A DNA stretch of 64,000 nt, taken from NCBI GenBank assembly GCA_030536355.1, contig JAUNQD010000006.1, positions 18,276 to 82,275 on the forward strand, read 5' to 3'. A program made the position numbers and the translations under genes. The notes beneath the pieces were generated by a model. The model had not been told where the DNA came from. It did no database searches and was given only the letters and a program-made list of their open reading frames with translations. This DNA comes from Bacillota bacterium (lineage in GTDB: Bacteria; Bacillota; Clostridia; Peptostreptococcales; Anaerovoracaceae). Below are positions 25,474-34,713 of this stretch, piece after piece. Each line of letters opens with the position of its first letter. Position 1 is the first letter of the stretch.

Positions 25474-26336
25474 GTAAGTGCCTCCAATAAATTAAGTGCT
25501 GTAGGTATAGCTAAGAATATGAAATATGCTATCGCTCCGAAAACTGTCCATTGATTCGATGCCAGCGATATGTCCGGTGTGTAGGTAGCTGTCGTTCCGC
25601 CTTTTAGGCCGCATAGGAATACTGCTGCCAAGAGCAACAACATAATGATGAGTAACAATCTGTCTCTTGTTTCGAATTTATATATGCTGAAGTTGGTTCG
25701 CTTGCCCGTTCCGTACCCCCTAGATCTCATGCTGTCTGCAGTGATTATGCCGCCTTCAAAAGCCCAACTGGTGAGAGCCGAAACTATGGTGAGCCCATCT
25801 TCCGCCTTTTCTCGCTTGCTTTCCGAATCGGCGCCCTTTCCAATTCCTTTTCTTGCTCCTGCTATCTGCTTTATCTTCTTTTGATAATTAGGCACCAGTC
25901 TCAGCACCATTGTCAGTATCAGCGATGCAGACGGCAGTGTTTTGCCAAACAGATATATGAACTTGTCGCTGGTCATAACCTCATTATATGATAGAAACCA
26001 CAGAATCACAGATACGAACATTGCTCCGAGTGCGATCCCGTAGCAAAGAGCTTCAAACGTATATGGCCTATCATTGAAATATGTGAACAGCACTATGCTG
26101 CCTCTCGTATTCACCAGTGGATTTATGACAGCAAGAACGATCCATACAGGGATCATGCCGAGAACTATTTTGATGCCCCTGCTTCCCCTGATAGTCAGGT
26201 AATATGCAGCCGACAGGATCACAGCACACACCAAAAATGCAGGGTGTATGAAAAACATCCCGCAGATTATCGCGCCGATATAAAATATGAAGTTGATGAT
26301 CGGGCTGTACGCCGAGAAAGTGTCCTGTCCTGACAT
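25446..26336 (-). CDS. ECF transporter T component, first copy (EcfT-like)
   Basis: A 296-residue EcfT-family membrane protein and the first gene after the riboswitch. It has several helices to about residue 135, a cytoplasmic arm with LRLVPNYQKKIKQIAGARKG, the coupling motif RSRGYGTGKRTNFSIYKF, then two C-terminal helices. It forms the membrane scaffold between the S protein and the double ATPase. Its presence together with a second T gene suggests a heteromeric scaffold or two alternative complexes. The start lies 40 bp beyond the riboswitch terminator. Confidence 0.85.
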   Translation of the reverse strand: MSGQDTFSAYSPIINFIFYIGAIICGMFFIHPAFLVCAVILSAAYYLTIRGSRGIKIVLGMIPVWIVLAVINPLVNTRGSIVLFTYFNDRPYTFEALCYGIALGAMFVSVILWFLSYNEVMTSDKFIYLFGKTLPSASLILTMVLRLVPNYQKKIKQIAGARKGIGKGADSESKREKAEDGLTIVSALTSWAFEGGIITADSMRSRGYGTGKRTNFSIYKFETRDRLLLIIMLLLLAAVFLCGLKGGTTATYTPDISLASNQWTVFGAIAYFIFLAIPTALNLLEALTWHILRSKI

Positions 26337-26373
26337 GTGTTATATTCCTGTCTTTAACTTTGTTGATGCAAAT

Positions 26374-26398
26374 AAAAAGCACCCATCTTCACGGGTGC
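26374..26398 (-). terminator. Riboswitch-linked terminator before the ECF operon
   Basis: On the minus strand GCACCC and GGGTGC pair around GTGAAGAT, followed by TTTTTATTT. It sits between the riboswitch core and the first ECF start codon, as expected for transcription attenuation by bound cobalamin. Confidence 0.75.
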
Positions 26399-26399
26399 C

Positions 26400-26670
26400 T
26401 GATCATCAATAACTTAAATAACTCATTTTTGATAAACCGTTGTCTCACCTCAGAAGACTTACGCTAAAGCATTGACGGTCTACCGACTTGATCTTTCATG
26501 GGCTTTGGTCATTCTTGGTTTTCGCCCAAACCTACTCAGATGCCTTCCCACAGATCTAGTCTGCAGTGGCTGCTTCGAAAACCTTCGAATGCTTATCCTT
26601 TCGTAAATTTCACGGTTGCTGAGACACAGTGCCGGACTTACACCGGCTTCCATTTGTCATGCATTGATTA
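26400..26670 (-). promoter_or_regulatory. Cobalamin riboswitch controlling the ECF operon
   Basis: Read on the minus strand, the leader begins GGAAGCCGGTG and CCGGCACTGT (near 26652-26625) and has the conserved GCCACTG...GTGGGAAGGC core (26575-26545). It then has a divergent B12 box, AAGTCGGTAGACCG (about 26490-26475), and a closing GTAAGTCTTCTGAGG arm. These are the marks of adenosylcobalamin-type riboswitches, with one enlarged internal arm. A terminator follows, so bound cobalamin should reduce transporter expression. This stretch has no gene. Confidence 0.85.
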
Positions 26671-26688
26671 TATTTGCTTGTCGTTAAT

Positions 26689-26717
26689 ATAATAAGTCAT
26701 TATGAGGAGAAAAACAA
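26689..26717 (-). promoter_or_regulatory. Candidate promoter of the riboswitch-ECF transcript
   Basis: Minus strand: TTGTTT (26717-26712), 17 bases, TATTAT (26694-26689), about 20 bp before the riboswitch core. Confidence 0.5.
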
Positions 26718-26730
26718 TAGTTTTTGTCCT

Positions 26731-27954
26731 CTAAATCATCCAAATCGGAACAATATAATTATCCTTATCTATCGCGCCCAAATTAGGCTTCATACATAAA
26801 ACTGCACCTTTATCTCTCTGAACAGATGCCTTATCTAAAACACCGAACACCTTAGTAAGCTCCGTTCCCGGATTAGATGTCTTCTTGATTTCGATAGGAT
26901 TAATAACTCCATCATGCTCCATAATGATGTCTATTTCTTTATTATCCTTATCTCGGTAATAGTACATATATGGTTCTTTGCCGCAATTCAGGTATGTCTT
27001 TTTTATTTCGGAAACGACATAGTTTTCTAATATGGCTCCATTCATTGCGCCGCTTTCTAATGTTTCAGCACTGCTCCACTTAGTCAAATAACAAACCAAT
27101 CCTGTTTCATAAAAATAAAGTTTAGGTGTTTTTACCAACCGTTTAAGTAAGTTATTCGAATATGGATGCAAATAAAAAATTATACCCAAGGTTTCTAAAA
27201 TTCCTAACCATGCTTTTGCTTGCTTTTGATTTATATCTGCATCTCTTGCTATTTCAGCGATATTGAGCATCTGCCCACACCTTGCCGCAACTGCAGTCAT
27301 AAAGTTTAGAAACTTAAGTGAATCTATCGCATCAGATAGTTCTCTAACATCCCTTTCTATATATGTGCTGATATAACTACTATAAAATATCTGTCGGTTA
27401 GTATTTTGGCCGCTTATAACAGATGGCATCGACCCTCTATATATTCTTTCGAATATTTCTTTGACATCTGCCGGCTTTCGTTCTTCCCCTCTCTGATCAA
27501 GCTTCTCAATATCAACTGTGAATGGTTTTATCTCGGCTCCACTTATTTCGGCCTGTGACAGCGATGTCATAGAAAGCACTGCAACACGCCCCGCCAGAGA
27601 TTCCTGCACTCCTCTCATAAGTTTAAAGATTTGTGAGCCTGTTAACCAGAATTCTCCCGGATCGTGGTATCTATCTACATGCATCTTGATATATGTGAAA
27701 AGCTCCGGTGCATACTGTACCTCATCAATCAAAACAGGCGGCTTATGAAGCTGCAAAAATAGCTCAGGGTCGTTTTTAGCCAGGGCTCTTTCATTAAGAT
27801 CATCAAGTGTCACATATCTCCTATCGGACTCCGCCATGAGTTTTTGAAGCATAGTCGTTTTCCCCACTTGTCTTGGACCGGTAAGTAGTATCACAGGATA
27901 TTCGTTTGTGAGCTGACTAATTACAGCCTCTAAATTTCTCTTTATATATTTCAT
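26731..27954 (-). CDS. AAA-type ATPase with DUF4143 C-terminal domain
   Basis: A 407-residue protein of the widespread ATPase/DUF4143 group. The Walker A box is GPRQVGKTT near residue 26, Walker B is PVLIDEVQYAPEL near residue 73 and a sensor block reads WLTGSQIFKLM. The C-terminal half (about 200-400) has the restriction-like fold typical of DUF4143 (NYVVSEIKKTYLNCGKEPYMYYYRDKDNKEIDIIM). The function of these proteins is unknown; they are common as single genes in accessory DNA. It interrupts the cobalamin locus, uses more AT-rich codons than its neighbours and has its own promoter, so it is probably an insertion unrelated to cobalamin. Confidence 0.85.
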   Translation of the reverse strand: MKYIKRNLEAVISQLTNEYPVILLTGPRQVGKTTMLQKLMAESDRRYVTLDDLNERALAKNDPELFLQLHKPPVLIDEVQYAPELFTYIKMHVDRYHDPGEFWLTGSQIFKLMRGVQESLAGRVAVLSMTSLSQAEISGAEIKPFTVDIEKLDQRGEERKPADVKEIFERIYRGSMPSVISGQNTNRQIFYSSYISTYIERDVRELSDAIDSLKFLNFMTAVAARCGQMLNIAEIARDADINQKQAKAWLGILETLGIIFYLHPYSNNLLKRLVKTPKLYFYETGLVCYLTKWSSAETLESGAMNGAILENYVVSEIKKTYLNCGKEPYMYYYRDKDNKEIDIIMEHDGVINPIEIKKTSNPGTELTKVFGVLDKASVQRDKGAVLCMKPNLGAIDKDNYIVPIWMI

Positions 27955-27990
27955 AGTCGATCTCCTTCGGATATTATGTACTCTGATTAC

Positions 27991-28019
27991 ATTTTAGCCG
28001 AAAAGGCAGCCTTTTGCAA
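27991..28019 (-). promoter_or_regulatory. Promoter for the AAA/DUF4143 gene with dyad in the spacer
   Basis: Minus strand: TTGCAA (28019-28014), 17 bases, TAAAAT (27996-27991). The spacer holds AAAGGC/GCCTTT, a palindrome that could be an operator. TAGCCGAAAA is repeated at about 27995 and 28055. Confidence 0.6.
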
Positions 28020-28075
28020 CATTTTTTCGACTATTATATATTATCATTCCATAATAGCCGAAAATTATTCTTATA

Positions 28076-28104
28076 AAAAGCGGCGGAAACAAATCCCGCC
28101 GCTC
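28076..28104 (-). terminator. Terminator of the giant surface-protein gene
   Basis: AGCGGCGG and CCGCCGCT pair around a nine-base loop. On the minus strand the stem is followed by TTTTT, about 45 bp after the giant gene stop codon. Confidence 0.8.
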
Positions 28105-28148
28105 TCCATGAGTTATTATTTATGGGTTTTATTTATATTTTTTACTCG

Positions 28149-31100
28149 TTACGCTTCGCGTTTTCTTCTATATGCTATATAAGCTATAGCTGCCAGCGCG
28201 ATGATAGCGATAACGATCCATGGCCATACAACCGCACCGTCATCTTCAACTCCCAGAAGATCGTTTATGGATGTATTTGTACCTGCTATGCCATAGAGGG
28301 AGAAGCTATCAGCTTCGAATTCGATCATACCATCTTTCACAGTTCCCTTGATAAGTTCGATCTTACCATCATCTGTGATATGTACTATGACAGCATTTTC
28401 ATAATCGCCTATATCTACCATAGGGATCTTGATCTTGACAGGCTTAGTTGGCTGCCATTCACTTCCGTCCTTAGTATTTGTGAAATGGATGTCCTTAAGA
28501 ATGAACACCTCTCCTTCACCGCCAAGAGCTTCACTTACTTTCGCTTTCTGGTCATCGGTTATTTCCTGTTTAACCACATTCAGCTTGATGTACCAAGGCA
28601 GGATATCGTTGCTGTTGTCACGGGCATCAACGCCTGTGTCTTCGCAGTAATGGTTTTCTCTGCCCTGAGCAAGCTGTTCGTCAGTAACTTCTTCTGTCTT
28701 CAGCTTGCCACTTATTGATTTAGTAGTTCCCTTAGCAGTTTCCTTGTTATCAGGTTTTTGATTTTTATCGGACGCTTCAGGTTTTGTTACATCACTGCCG
28801 GAACCACTCGATTCACCCTTAGCAAGTTCAACATCACTCATATCATAAAGCGCAGTCTTGCCATCAACGAATCTGTCATACGCAGCCAGTGCATAATATC
28901 CCTGTTCTGTCGCCATGCCATTGAGCTTGCCGCCAGCAATATGCTTGAATCCACCGCCTTCTACAGCAAAGATGATCAAACCATCGACTACAGTTCTTTC
29001 GTTCTTGATGAATCTGTCATCTTCTTCAGGGTCGATACCAAGCGCGGTTAATGCAACTATTACTTGTGCACATGATTCTGCACATGCACCATCGGTACTG
29101 CCAAATGTTCCGTCGATAAGCTGCTTTTCAGACAGTGTGTCCAGTGCCTTATCCACCGCTGCCTTCACTTCATCATTATCATTATAGTATGGTGCAAGCG
29201 CCTGCAATGCCATCGCAGTCATATCTACATCAGAAACATCTCCGCTAAGAGCCCAACCGCCATCTGCCAACTGTGCATCCAAAATAGTTTCGATAAGTGC
29301 TTCTCTTGTCACATCGCCGCCTTCAGGAATCTTATAATCATGAGAGTCAAATGCGATCAACGCCCAGATTGGACCATTGATACCCTGCTTCTTCACATAG
29401 GACATGTCTGTCAGACCTTCCAGCAGATCATGACCATCTACATCTCTAGGATCTATACCTGCAGATGTCAATGCTAAGACCACACGCGAATTTTCCGAGG
29501 ACTTAGTGGCGTGAAGTTGCCCTTCATCATTTATATTTTCTTTTACATGTTTAACTACATTGTCGTAGTACCCTGCAGGAACATCATAACCACTTCTCGA
29601 CAGTCCCAGAACCAGCCATTCTCCACCTTCAGAATTTACAACAGGCGCGGTTTTATCAGAAGCAGTTTTTAAGTAATTGCCTGTTTTCTTATATACGTCT
29701 TCGTATGATTCTTTCTTTGCTCCTATAAGAAGTTCTGCAAGGGCTTTCTCTGCTGCAACAAGCTTATCGTAGTTTGTAACTTCTGCTTGCTGTTCTTCCG
29801 GTAATGCATCATAAGCCGTTCTCGCTGCAGTGATTTCAGCGGCAGAATCCAAAGTGATCACTTTATCGATTTCATCGATCAGATCGATAACGTCTTCAGC
29901 ATTCTTATCATAGAAAGGATCTCCGATATCAGCACCCAGCTGGCAGGAATATTTCCACACTACCGTGTCGCCGTCTTTTACTATAAACTCAGATGCTCCT
30001 GCGCCAATGAACTCATCATTATGCGTTATCATCCATCCGGAACCCTGCCCCGCATCTAATTCTCCCATTTCGTCATATGGAACACCATCAACGATAAAGT
30101 TCTTGATCGCAGACAGATAGAATCTGCTCTTCGTAGTTCCGGAATAATCATATCCCATTTTCTTCGCATCCAGCAGGCGCAGTGTAACATCCGCGATCGT
30201 ATCGCCTTCAGCATATGGAACTTTTGTCTCTTCAACGATAGTTCCAAGGGCAACAGGGTATTTCAGTCCTGTTTCTCCTTCAACACGGACGCCTTTATCT
30301 TCAACGCTTACATTAACATAGCCTTTGATCTGGTTTCCGCTGATATCAAATACCATTTCCTCATCATCTTCCTGAGAAGCCGCTGTTACTGTCAGCTTAA
30401 CGCTGTGGGAAACAGACTGTTCTTCATCAGATGCTGTGAATGTCAGTTCATACTCGCCTTCCGCTGATGGTTCGAATTTATAATCTGCCGCAGCAGTAAC
30501 TGCTTCACCGCCGTTAACAGAAACTGTGAAGGTCAGCTCGTCTCCTTCTGCATCTTCGAAGAGCGTTTCAGGATTCAGCGCATACTTCTGCCCCATTTCG
30601 ATGGAATCTTCTGTAACAGCATCGTTTTTTACAGTTGGTGCTGTATTTTCTGCTGCTGCTTCACCTAATTTGAATTCGATTTCAGGAAGTATGCTGCGTG
30701 TATGCATTGATGTGCTGCTTCCACGCGTAGTACATCCTGCATCCGGAATGTTTCTGTGGCTGTCGCCGCCATTTGCAAATGATGTAAGACCTATAACTGC
30801 CAGTCCTATATATCCGTCCTTGAGGACTACTGTTTCTTCCGCATAGTCTTCAGGAATAGCCACATCAACATAATTTGATTCAGCACCGAATGTGTACTGT
30901 ACTTTCGGACCTTCTACGAGGTCATCATTAAATGAATATTTAATGTGGACTCCGCCATCCCCGCCTTCTATCTCATTGTTCTGTCTGTATCCCGGGTTAT
31001 AGTTTCCTGCCATTTTCGGAATAGGTGTATGCAGTCCGTTCAGAATCACTCGTGCAGTTTCACCAGCTTCAACAACACCGTCACCATCGCCTCTTTTTTC

Positions 31101-34100
31101 AAGAATAGAGGATGTTACTTTATCACCTCTTACAACCTGATAAGCAGTACCTGCGCCCGTTGTCACACGGATGATATTATTTCCATGCGCAATTTTCGCA
31201 GTATATACTCCGTTTTCAGCTTCTATAGCAGTCCAGCTGCCCCCTTTGTCATTACTTACAGCAACTTCTGTGATATCGCTTGATGCTGTTGGAGATAATT
31301 CCAGCTCGCCGTAATCGCCTGTGAAATACAGTGTGTCAAATTCTGCATCCCAGTTACGGGCGTTACTTTCTTTATATGTCATGCTTCCCTGACCTGCAAA
31401 CCCGTCGATTCCAAATTCAACAGAAGAATCATGACCTCCAACCTGTACTACAACAAGCCCTGTTCTTGCAGGATCTGTTGCTCCGTATACTCCCGGCCAG
31501 CTGCCCCCTGTAACCTGGATAGCATCATAGGATACTTCGATAATTGCAGTGCCACTTCTTAGCGCTTTTATCGTTCTCCAGTCACTTAATTCTTCAGAGC
31601 CACCATTAGAATTGGATTTTTTGCTACTCAATTCTACAACATCCTTACCGGAAATCACATCAAAATGGAAATCAGGTGTAATAATATGATTCTCACTCTG
31701 TGTCTTTATGATTTCCCAAGCACGATAACCTTTTAATGTTTTTATCTCTCCGACAGACATAGACAGGTTGTTCTCTCCACCTTCTACATTTACGAGTACG
31801 CTATTGTCACCGACAGATGTATTGGATCCGGAAGTTTCTGTTGTGTCAGGCGCAGCATCATCTTCGCTGTATGTAACCTGGATATTATTATCATTATATC
31901 CAAGATAGCCTGTTTTAGTTATCTTGCCTTCCATGGAAACACGGTAGTTCAGCTGGTCTCTATCTTTTGGAGTAAAGTACCATGTTGTCGTTCCATCTCC
32001 GTTATCTAGGCCAGCCTTTGCTTCCAGCACCTCCTGACTGTAATACTGCTTGTATTTGAACAGCTGAACTTTCGCACCGGTTGGAGCTGTAATAGTCTTG
32101 GCATTTTTATACTTTAAAGGCAGACTGATTTCATATACTGAGTCGCCGTCTTCCAGCATCTTTGTCAGCGAAGCATTTTCATAAGTTCCGCTGTCAACAG
32201 GTGCTGCTTCGTATATATACTCTTCGCCTGTTACCAACAGATACTGCCCATCTTTTCCGTAAGCTTTATATTCTCCGTAACCCGCAGCAGTAATGCTGTC
32301 TGCAGGCTCATCCTTGAGATTTGTCGCCTGAATCTTTACCTGACGTAATGTGACAGTTTTATCCGCTTCCGCAGCAAAAGCCATACCGCCCCATTCTTCA
32401 GTACGAATACTGATATATTCTGCATTGAGAGGGAAGCTCACTTCATATGAGGTCATTCCGTCTTTGGAATTGCCTGCAGTTGCTTCCTGTTTGTCACCCA
32501 AAACATCAAACCCGGCTTCAAATCCTTTAGTTGCATAAAATTCAGGAGTCAGCCCTTCCGGAACATTTACCGTCATCTTAGCCTTTTCATCTACATTCTT
32601 TACAGTCAGATTTACTGTATACGTATCTTCTGAATCGCCTTTTCCGTCATTTGCCGTGAACACCAGTGTGTATTCACCTGCAATGTTTGTAGAGTAATTA
32701 TAAACTCTCTCTATCGGTGTAGCCTCATTTTCATTTATGCTGACCTTATAAGTCAATGAATCCCCGTCTACATCTGAAAACAACGGTTCCAAATCTATTG
32801 CAAAAGTTTCACCTGCTGTAATAGTTGCTGAAATTTCCGCTTCCTGACCTTCAGCCAGAGTCGGAATGTCATTTTTAACCTTGTATTTTACCGTAAATAT
32901 TGTGTACGGATTGTCTGTAGCCTTCGGGTTCACATTGTACAGATAGAATGTAAATGTTGCTGCACCGGACTTCAACGTTACAGTATTCGAAGTGAACTTT
33001 TTGCTGCTTGCCGTAGAGCTTCCCGCTGCTGCGTTTGACGTAGTAATGAACGGAAGCCCATCTTTCTGCGTCAGATTATAAGTGGACTTCACCTTTCCAT
33101 TTACCGGATAGTCTTTTGGCAATTCGACATTTACAGTTCTGGAATCAGCATCGTAATATGCTGTAATTCCATCGATCAGGCTGCCATCTTCATGCATAAA
33201 CTGAACACTGTTGAGTGCACCGTTGCTTGTTGTATGTCCGATATATGCACCGCTTTCGATTTCCTTTACAGTTACTCTGAATGTAACATATTCTTCACAT
33301 ACTCCAACTGCATTTCCCGCAGCAAATACATAATCACGGCTTCCAATTTCAGCAGTATCCACATCGAACTTATTGCCTTCAAGCGGTATCAGTTCGCCGT
33401 TTTCCACCAAATAAAATTCCTTTGCACCTTTAAAACAGTCTTTCAGTTCAAGAGTTAAAGGCACATACTGATATGTTTCTTCATCCACTGTTTCAATAAG
33501 GCGCGCCGGCACTTCTGTAGGTGGCTTTTCACACGAAAAATGCAGGTTGTATGTAACCGTTCCGTATGATTTGCTACCAAATTTGCCATCAAGAGTTACG
33601 CTAAGATCACCTTTCCCGCCAGCCAGTGTCACCGTGTTCGCATTCTGAGAAACATTAAGCTTTCCTGTTGTAGCAAATGCTGCTTTTACCTGCTGATTTT
33701 CTGCCGTTGCATTGGATAATACAATATAGATATCCTTGCCGTCTTCGCTTGCATAAACAACATCTGCGTCTGAAATTGTGATAGCTGTTGCTGTTGCTGC
33801 ATAGTTTGAAGCAAGTTTCGCAAACTGATAATCTGTAATATCGATCACATTGTTTTCAACATTAACTTCTGTCCCTTTGACCGGTTCTTCTACCGGTTCT
33901 TCGATTACAACATTGATCGTATATACTTCCGCAGGTACGTTTTCCGCGCCGCTTCCGAATTCTCCTGCATTCATGGAAGGCCATGCCGGGTCACCGCATG
34001 TCACAGTAATAACAGTGCCGTTTGATACAGGTACAGTTTCTGTACGCTTATATTCTGTTCCGGCTACACTTGTGCGCACCTGGAAATTTTTATTTGCTGC

Positions 34101-34688
34101 TGTAGGAGTAACTTTCACGCCTGTTGTTCCTTCAGGCAGTGTCAGTGTATACTCATGCTCACTTGCAGAGAAGCTTTGATCAAGAGTTCCTGCACTGAAC
34201 TCCAGTGCTTTTACTGTTTTATCATTATTCCCCCATATTCCGCCGAGGTCTTCGCCGTAACCATAGGCACTGAACATAATACGGATCTCATCTCCGTCTT
34301 CCAGTTTTCCGCTTGCCACAGTAAATGCGTCAAAACCTTCATTTGTAAACCAGTCATTGATGGATCCCATCCATCCAGAACCGGCATCAGGCCTTCCGCT
34401 TCCCAGTCCGTTTATCTCGCTGATGAATCCGGATTCTGCACCTGTCTGGGTATAACCTTTCTCATCCAGGGCGTCGACCACGCAAGACATCATAGTAGAA
34501 GAACTGTCGATATCCACCCATGTGTCAACCAGTGTTCCTGTCCATGCCGCTTCAGCATATGTCGTATTCTCAACGATGACACGAACCTGGTCTGTACCTT
34601 CAACCCGCTCTGTTGCAAATGCAGTCTGCGGAAGCATACCCACGAACATCATTATGATCATAAGTATACTCAAAATTCGTTTCTTCAT
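28149..34688 (-). CDS. Giant membrane-anchored transcobalamin-like surface protein
   Basis: A 2179-residue exported protein. A signal peptide at 1-25 is followed by a DUF4430 domain (about 25-150, with GSGWMGSINDWF and KLEDGDEIRIMF), a cadherin-like beta-sandwich (about 160-265) and a long beta-rich middle with two Ig/cadherin-like repeats (about 603-700 and 1346-1436). A second DUF4430 (about 1455-1595, with GQGSGWMITHNDEF) precedes a helical linker and an alpha/alpha-barrel, prenyltransferase-like region (about 1660-1945, repeats such as LADGGWALSGDVSDVDMTA and IDGTFGS). A C-terminal helix at 2153-2174 and RRKREA anchor it. DUF4430 plus such a barrel are the two halves of transcobalamin and intrinsic factor. 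It lies behind cobalamin riboswitches. I infer corrinoid capture at the cell surface; adhesion is an alternative. Confidence 0.8.
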   Translation of the reverse strand: MKKRILSILMIIMMFVGMLPQTAFATERVEGTDQVRVIVENTTYAEAAWTGTLVDTWVDIDSSSTMMSCVVDALDEKGYTQTGAESGFISEINGLGSGRPDAGSGWMGSINDWFTNEGFDAFTVASGKLEDGDEIRIMFSAYGYGEDLGGIWGNNDKTVKALEFSAGTLDQSFSASEHEYTLTLPEGTTGVKVTPTAANKNFQVRTSVAGTEYKRTETVPVSNGTVITVTCGDPAWPSMNAGEFGSGAENVPAEVYTINVVIEEPVEEPVKGTEVNVENNVIDITDYQFAKLASNYAATATAITISDADVVYASEDGKDIYIVLSNATAENQQVKAAFATTGKLNVSQNANTVTLAGGKGDLSVTLDGKFGSKSYGTVTYNLHFSCEKPPTEVPARLIETVDEETYQYVPLTLELKDCFKGAKEFYLVENGELIPLEGNKFDVDTAEIGSRDYVFAAGNAVGVCEEYVTFRVTVKEIESGAYIGHTTSNGALNSVQFMHEDGSLIDGITAYYDADSRTVNVELPKDYPVNGKVKSTYNLTQKDGLPFITTSNAAAGSSTASSKKFTSNTVTLKSGAATFTFYLYNVNPKATDNPYTIFTVKYKVKNDIPTLAEGQEAEISATITAGETFAIDLEPLFSDVDGDSLTYKVSINENEATPIERVYNYSTNIAGEYTLVFTANDGKGDSEDTYTVNLTVKNVDEKAKMTVNVPEGLTPEFYATKGFEAGFDVLGDKQEATAGNSKDGMTSYEVSFPLNAEYISIRTEEWGGMAFAAEADKTVTLRQVKIQATNLKDEPADSITAAGYGEYKAYGKDGQYLLVTGEEYIYEAAPVDSGTYENASLTKMLEDGDSVYEISLPLKYKNAKTITAPTGAKVQLFKYKQYYSQEVLEAKAGLDNGDGTTTWYFTPKDRDQLNYRVSMEGKITKTGYLGYNDNNIQVTYSEDDAAPDTTETSGSNTSVGDNSVLVNVEGGENNLSMSVGEIKTLKGYRAWEIIKTQSENHIITPDFHFDVISGKDVVELSSKKSNSNGGSEELSDWRTIKALRSGTAIIEVSYDAIQVTGGSWPGVYGATDPARTGLVVVQVGGHDSSVEFGIDGFAGQGSMTYKESNARNWDAEFDTLYFTGDYGELELSPTASSDITEVAVSNDKGGSWTAIEAENGVYTAKIAHGNNIIRVTTGAGTAYQVVRGDKVTSSILEKRGDGDGVVEAGETARVILNGLHTPIPKMAGNYNPGYRQNNEIEGGDGGVHIKYSFNDDLVEGPKVQYTFGAESNYVDVAIPEDYAEETVVLKDGYIGLAVIGLTSFANGGDSHRNIPDAGCTTRGSSTSMHTRSILPEIEFKLGEAAAENTAPTVKNDAVTEDSIEMGQKYALNPETLFEDAEGDELTFTVSVNGGEAVTAAADYKFEPSAEGEYELTFTASDEEQSVSHSVKLTVTAASQEDDEEMVFDISGNQIKGYVNVSVEDKGVRVEGETGLKYPVALGTIVEETKVPYAEGDTIADVTLRLLDAKKMGYDYSGTTKSRFYLSAIKNFIVDGVPYDEMGELDAGQGSGWMITHNDEFIGAGASEFIVKDGDTVVWKYSCQLGADIGDPFYDKNAEDVIDLIDEIDKVITLDSAAEITAARTAYDALPEEQQAEVTNYDKLVAAEKALAELLIGAKKESYEDVYKKTGNYLKTASDKTAPVVNSEGGEWLVLGLSRSGYDVPAGYYDNVVKHVKENINDEGQLHATKSSENSRVVLALTSAGIDPRDVDGHDLLEGLTDMSYVKKQGINGPIWALIAFDSHDYKIPEGGDVTREALIETILDAQLADGGWALSGDVSDVDMTAMALQALAPYYNDNDEVKAAVDKALDTLSEKQLIDGTFGSTDGACAESCAQVIVALTALGIDPEEDDRFIKNERTVVDGLIIFAVEGGGFKHIAGGKLNGMATEQGYYALAAYDRFVDGKTALYDMSDVELAKGESSGSGSDVTKPEASDKNQKPDNKETAKGTTKSISGKLKTEEVTDEQLAQGRENHYCEDTGVDARDNSNDILPWYIKLNVVKQEITDDQKAKVSEALGGEGEVFILKDIHFTNTKDGSEWQPTKPVKIKIPMVDIGDYENAVIVHITDDGKIELIKGTVKDGMIEFEADSFSLYGIAGTNTSINDLLGVEDDGAVVWPWIVIAIIALAAIAYIAYRRKREA

Positions 34689-34713
34689 GTCTTCCTCCTA
34701 AATCAACTGTCAC

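Noticed and set aside
26400..26670. The enlarged ECF leader as an unknown new RNA
   Set aside because: The core (GGAAGCCGGTG, GCCACTG, B12-box-like AAGTCGGTAGACCG) places it among cobalamin riboswitches despite its extended arm.
28149..34688. LPXTG-anchored cell-wall protein
   Set aside because: No LPXTG motif precedes the C-terminal helix; it ends with a helix and basic tail typical of membrane anchoring.
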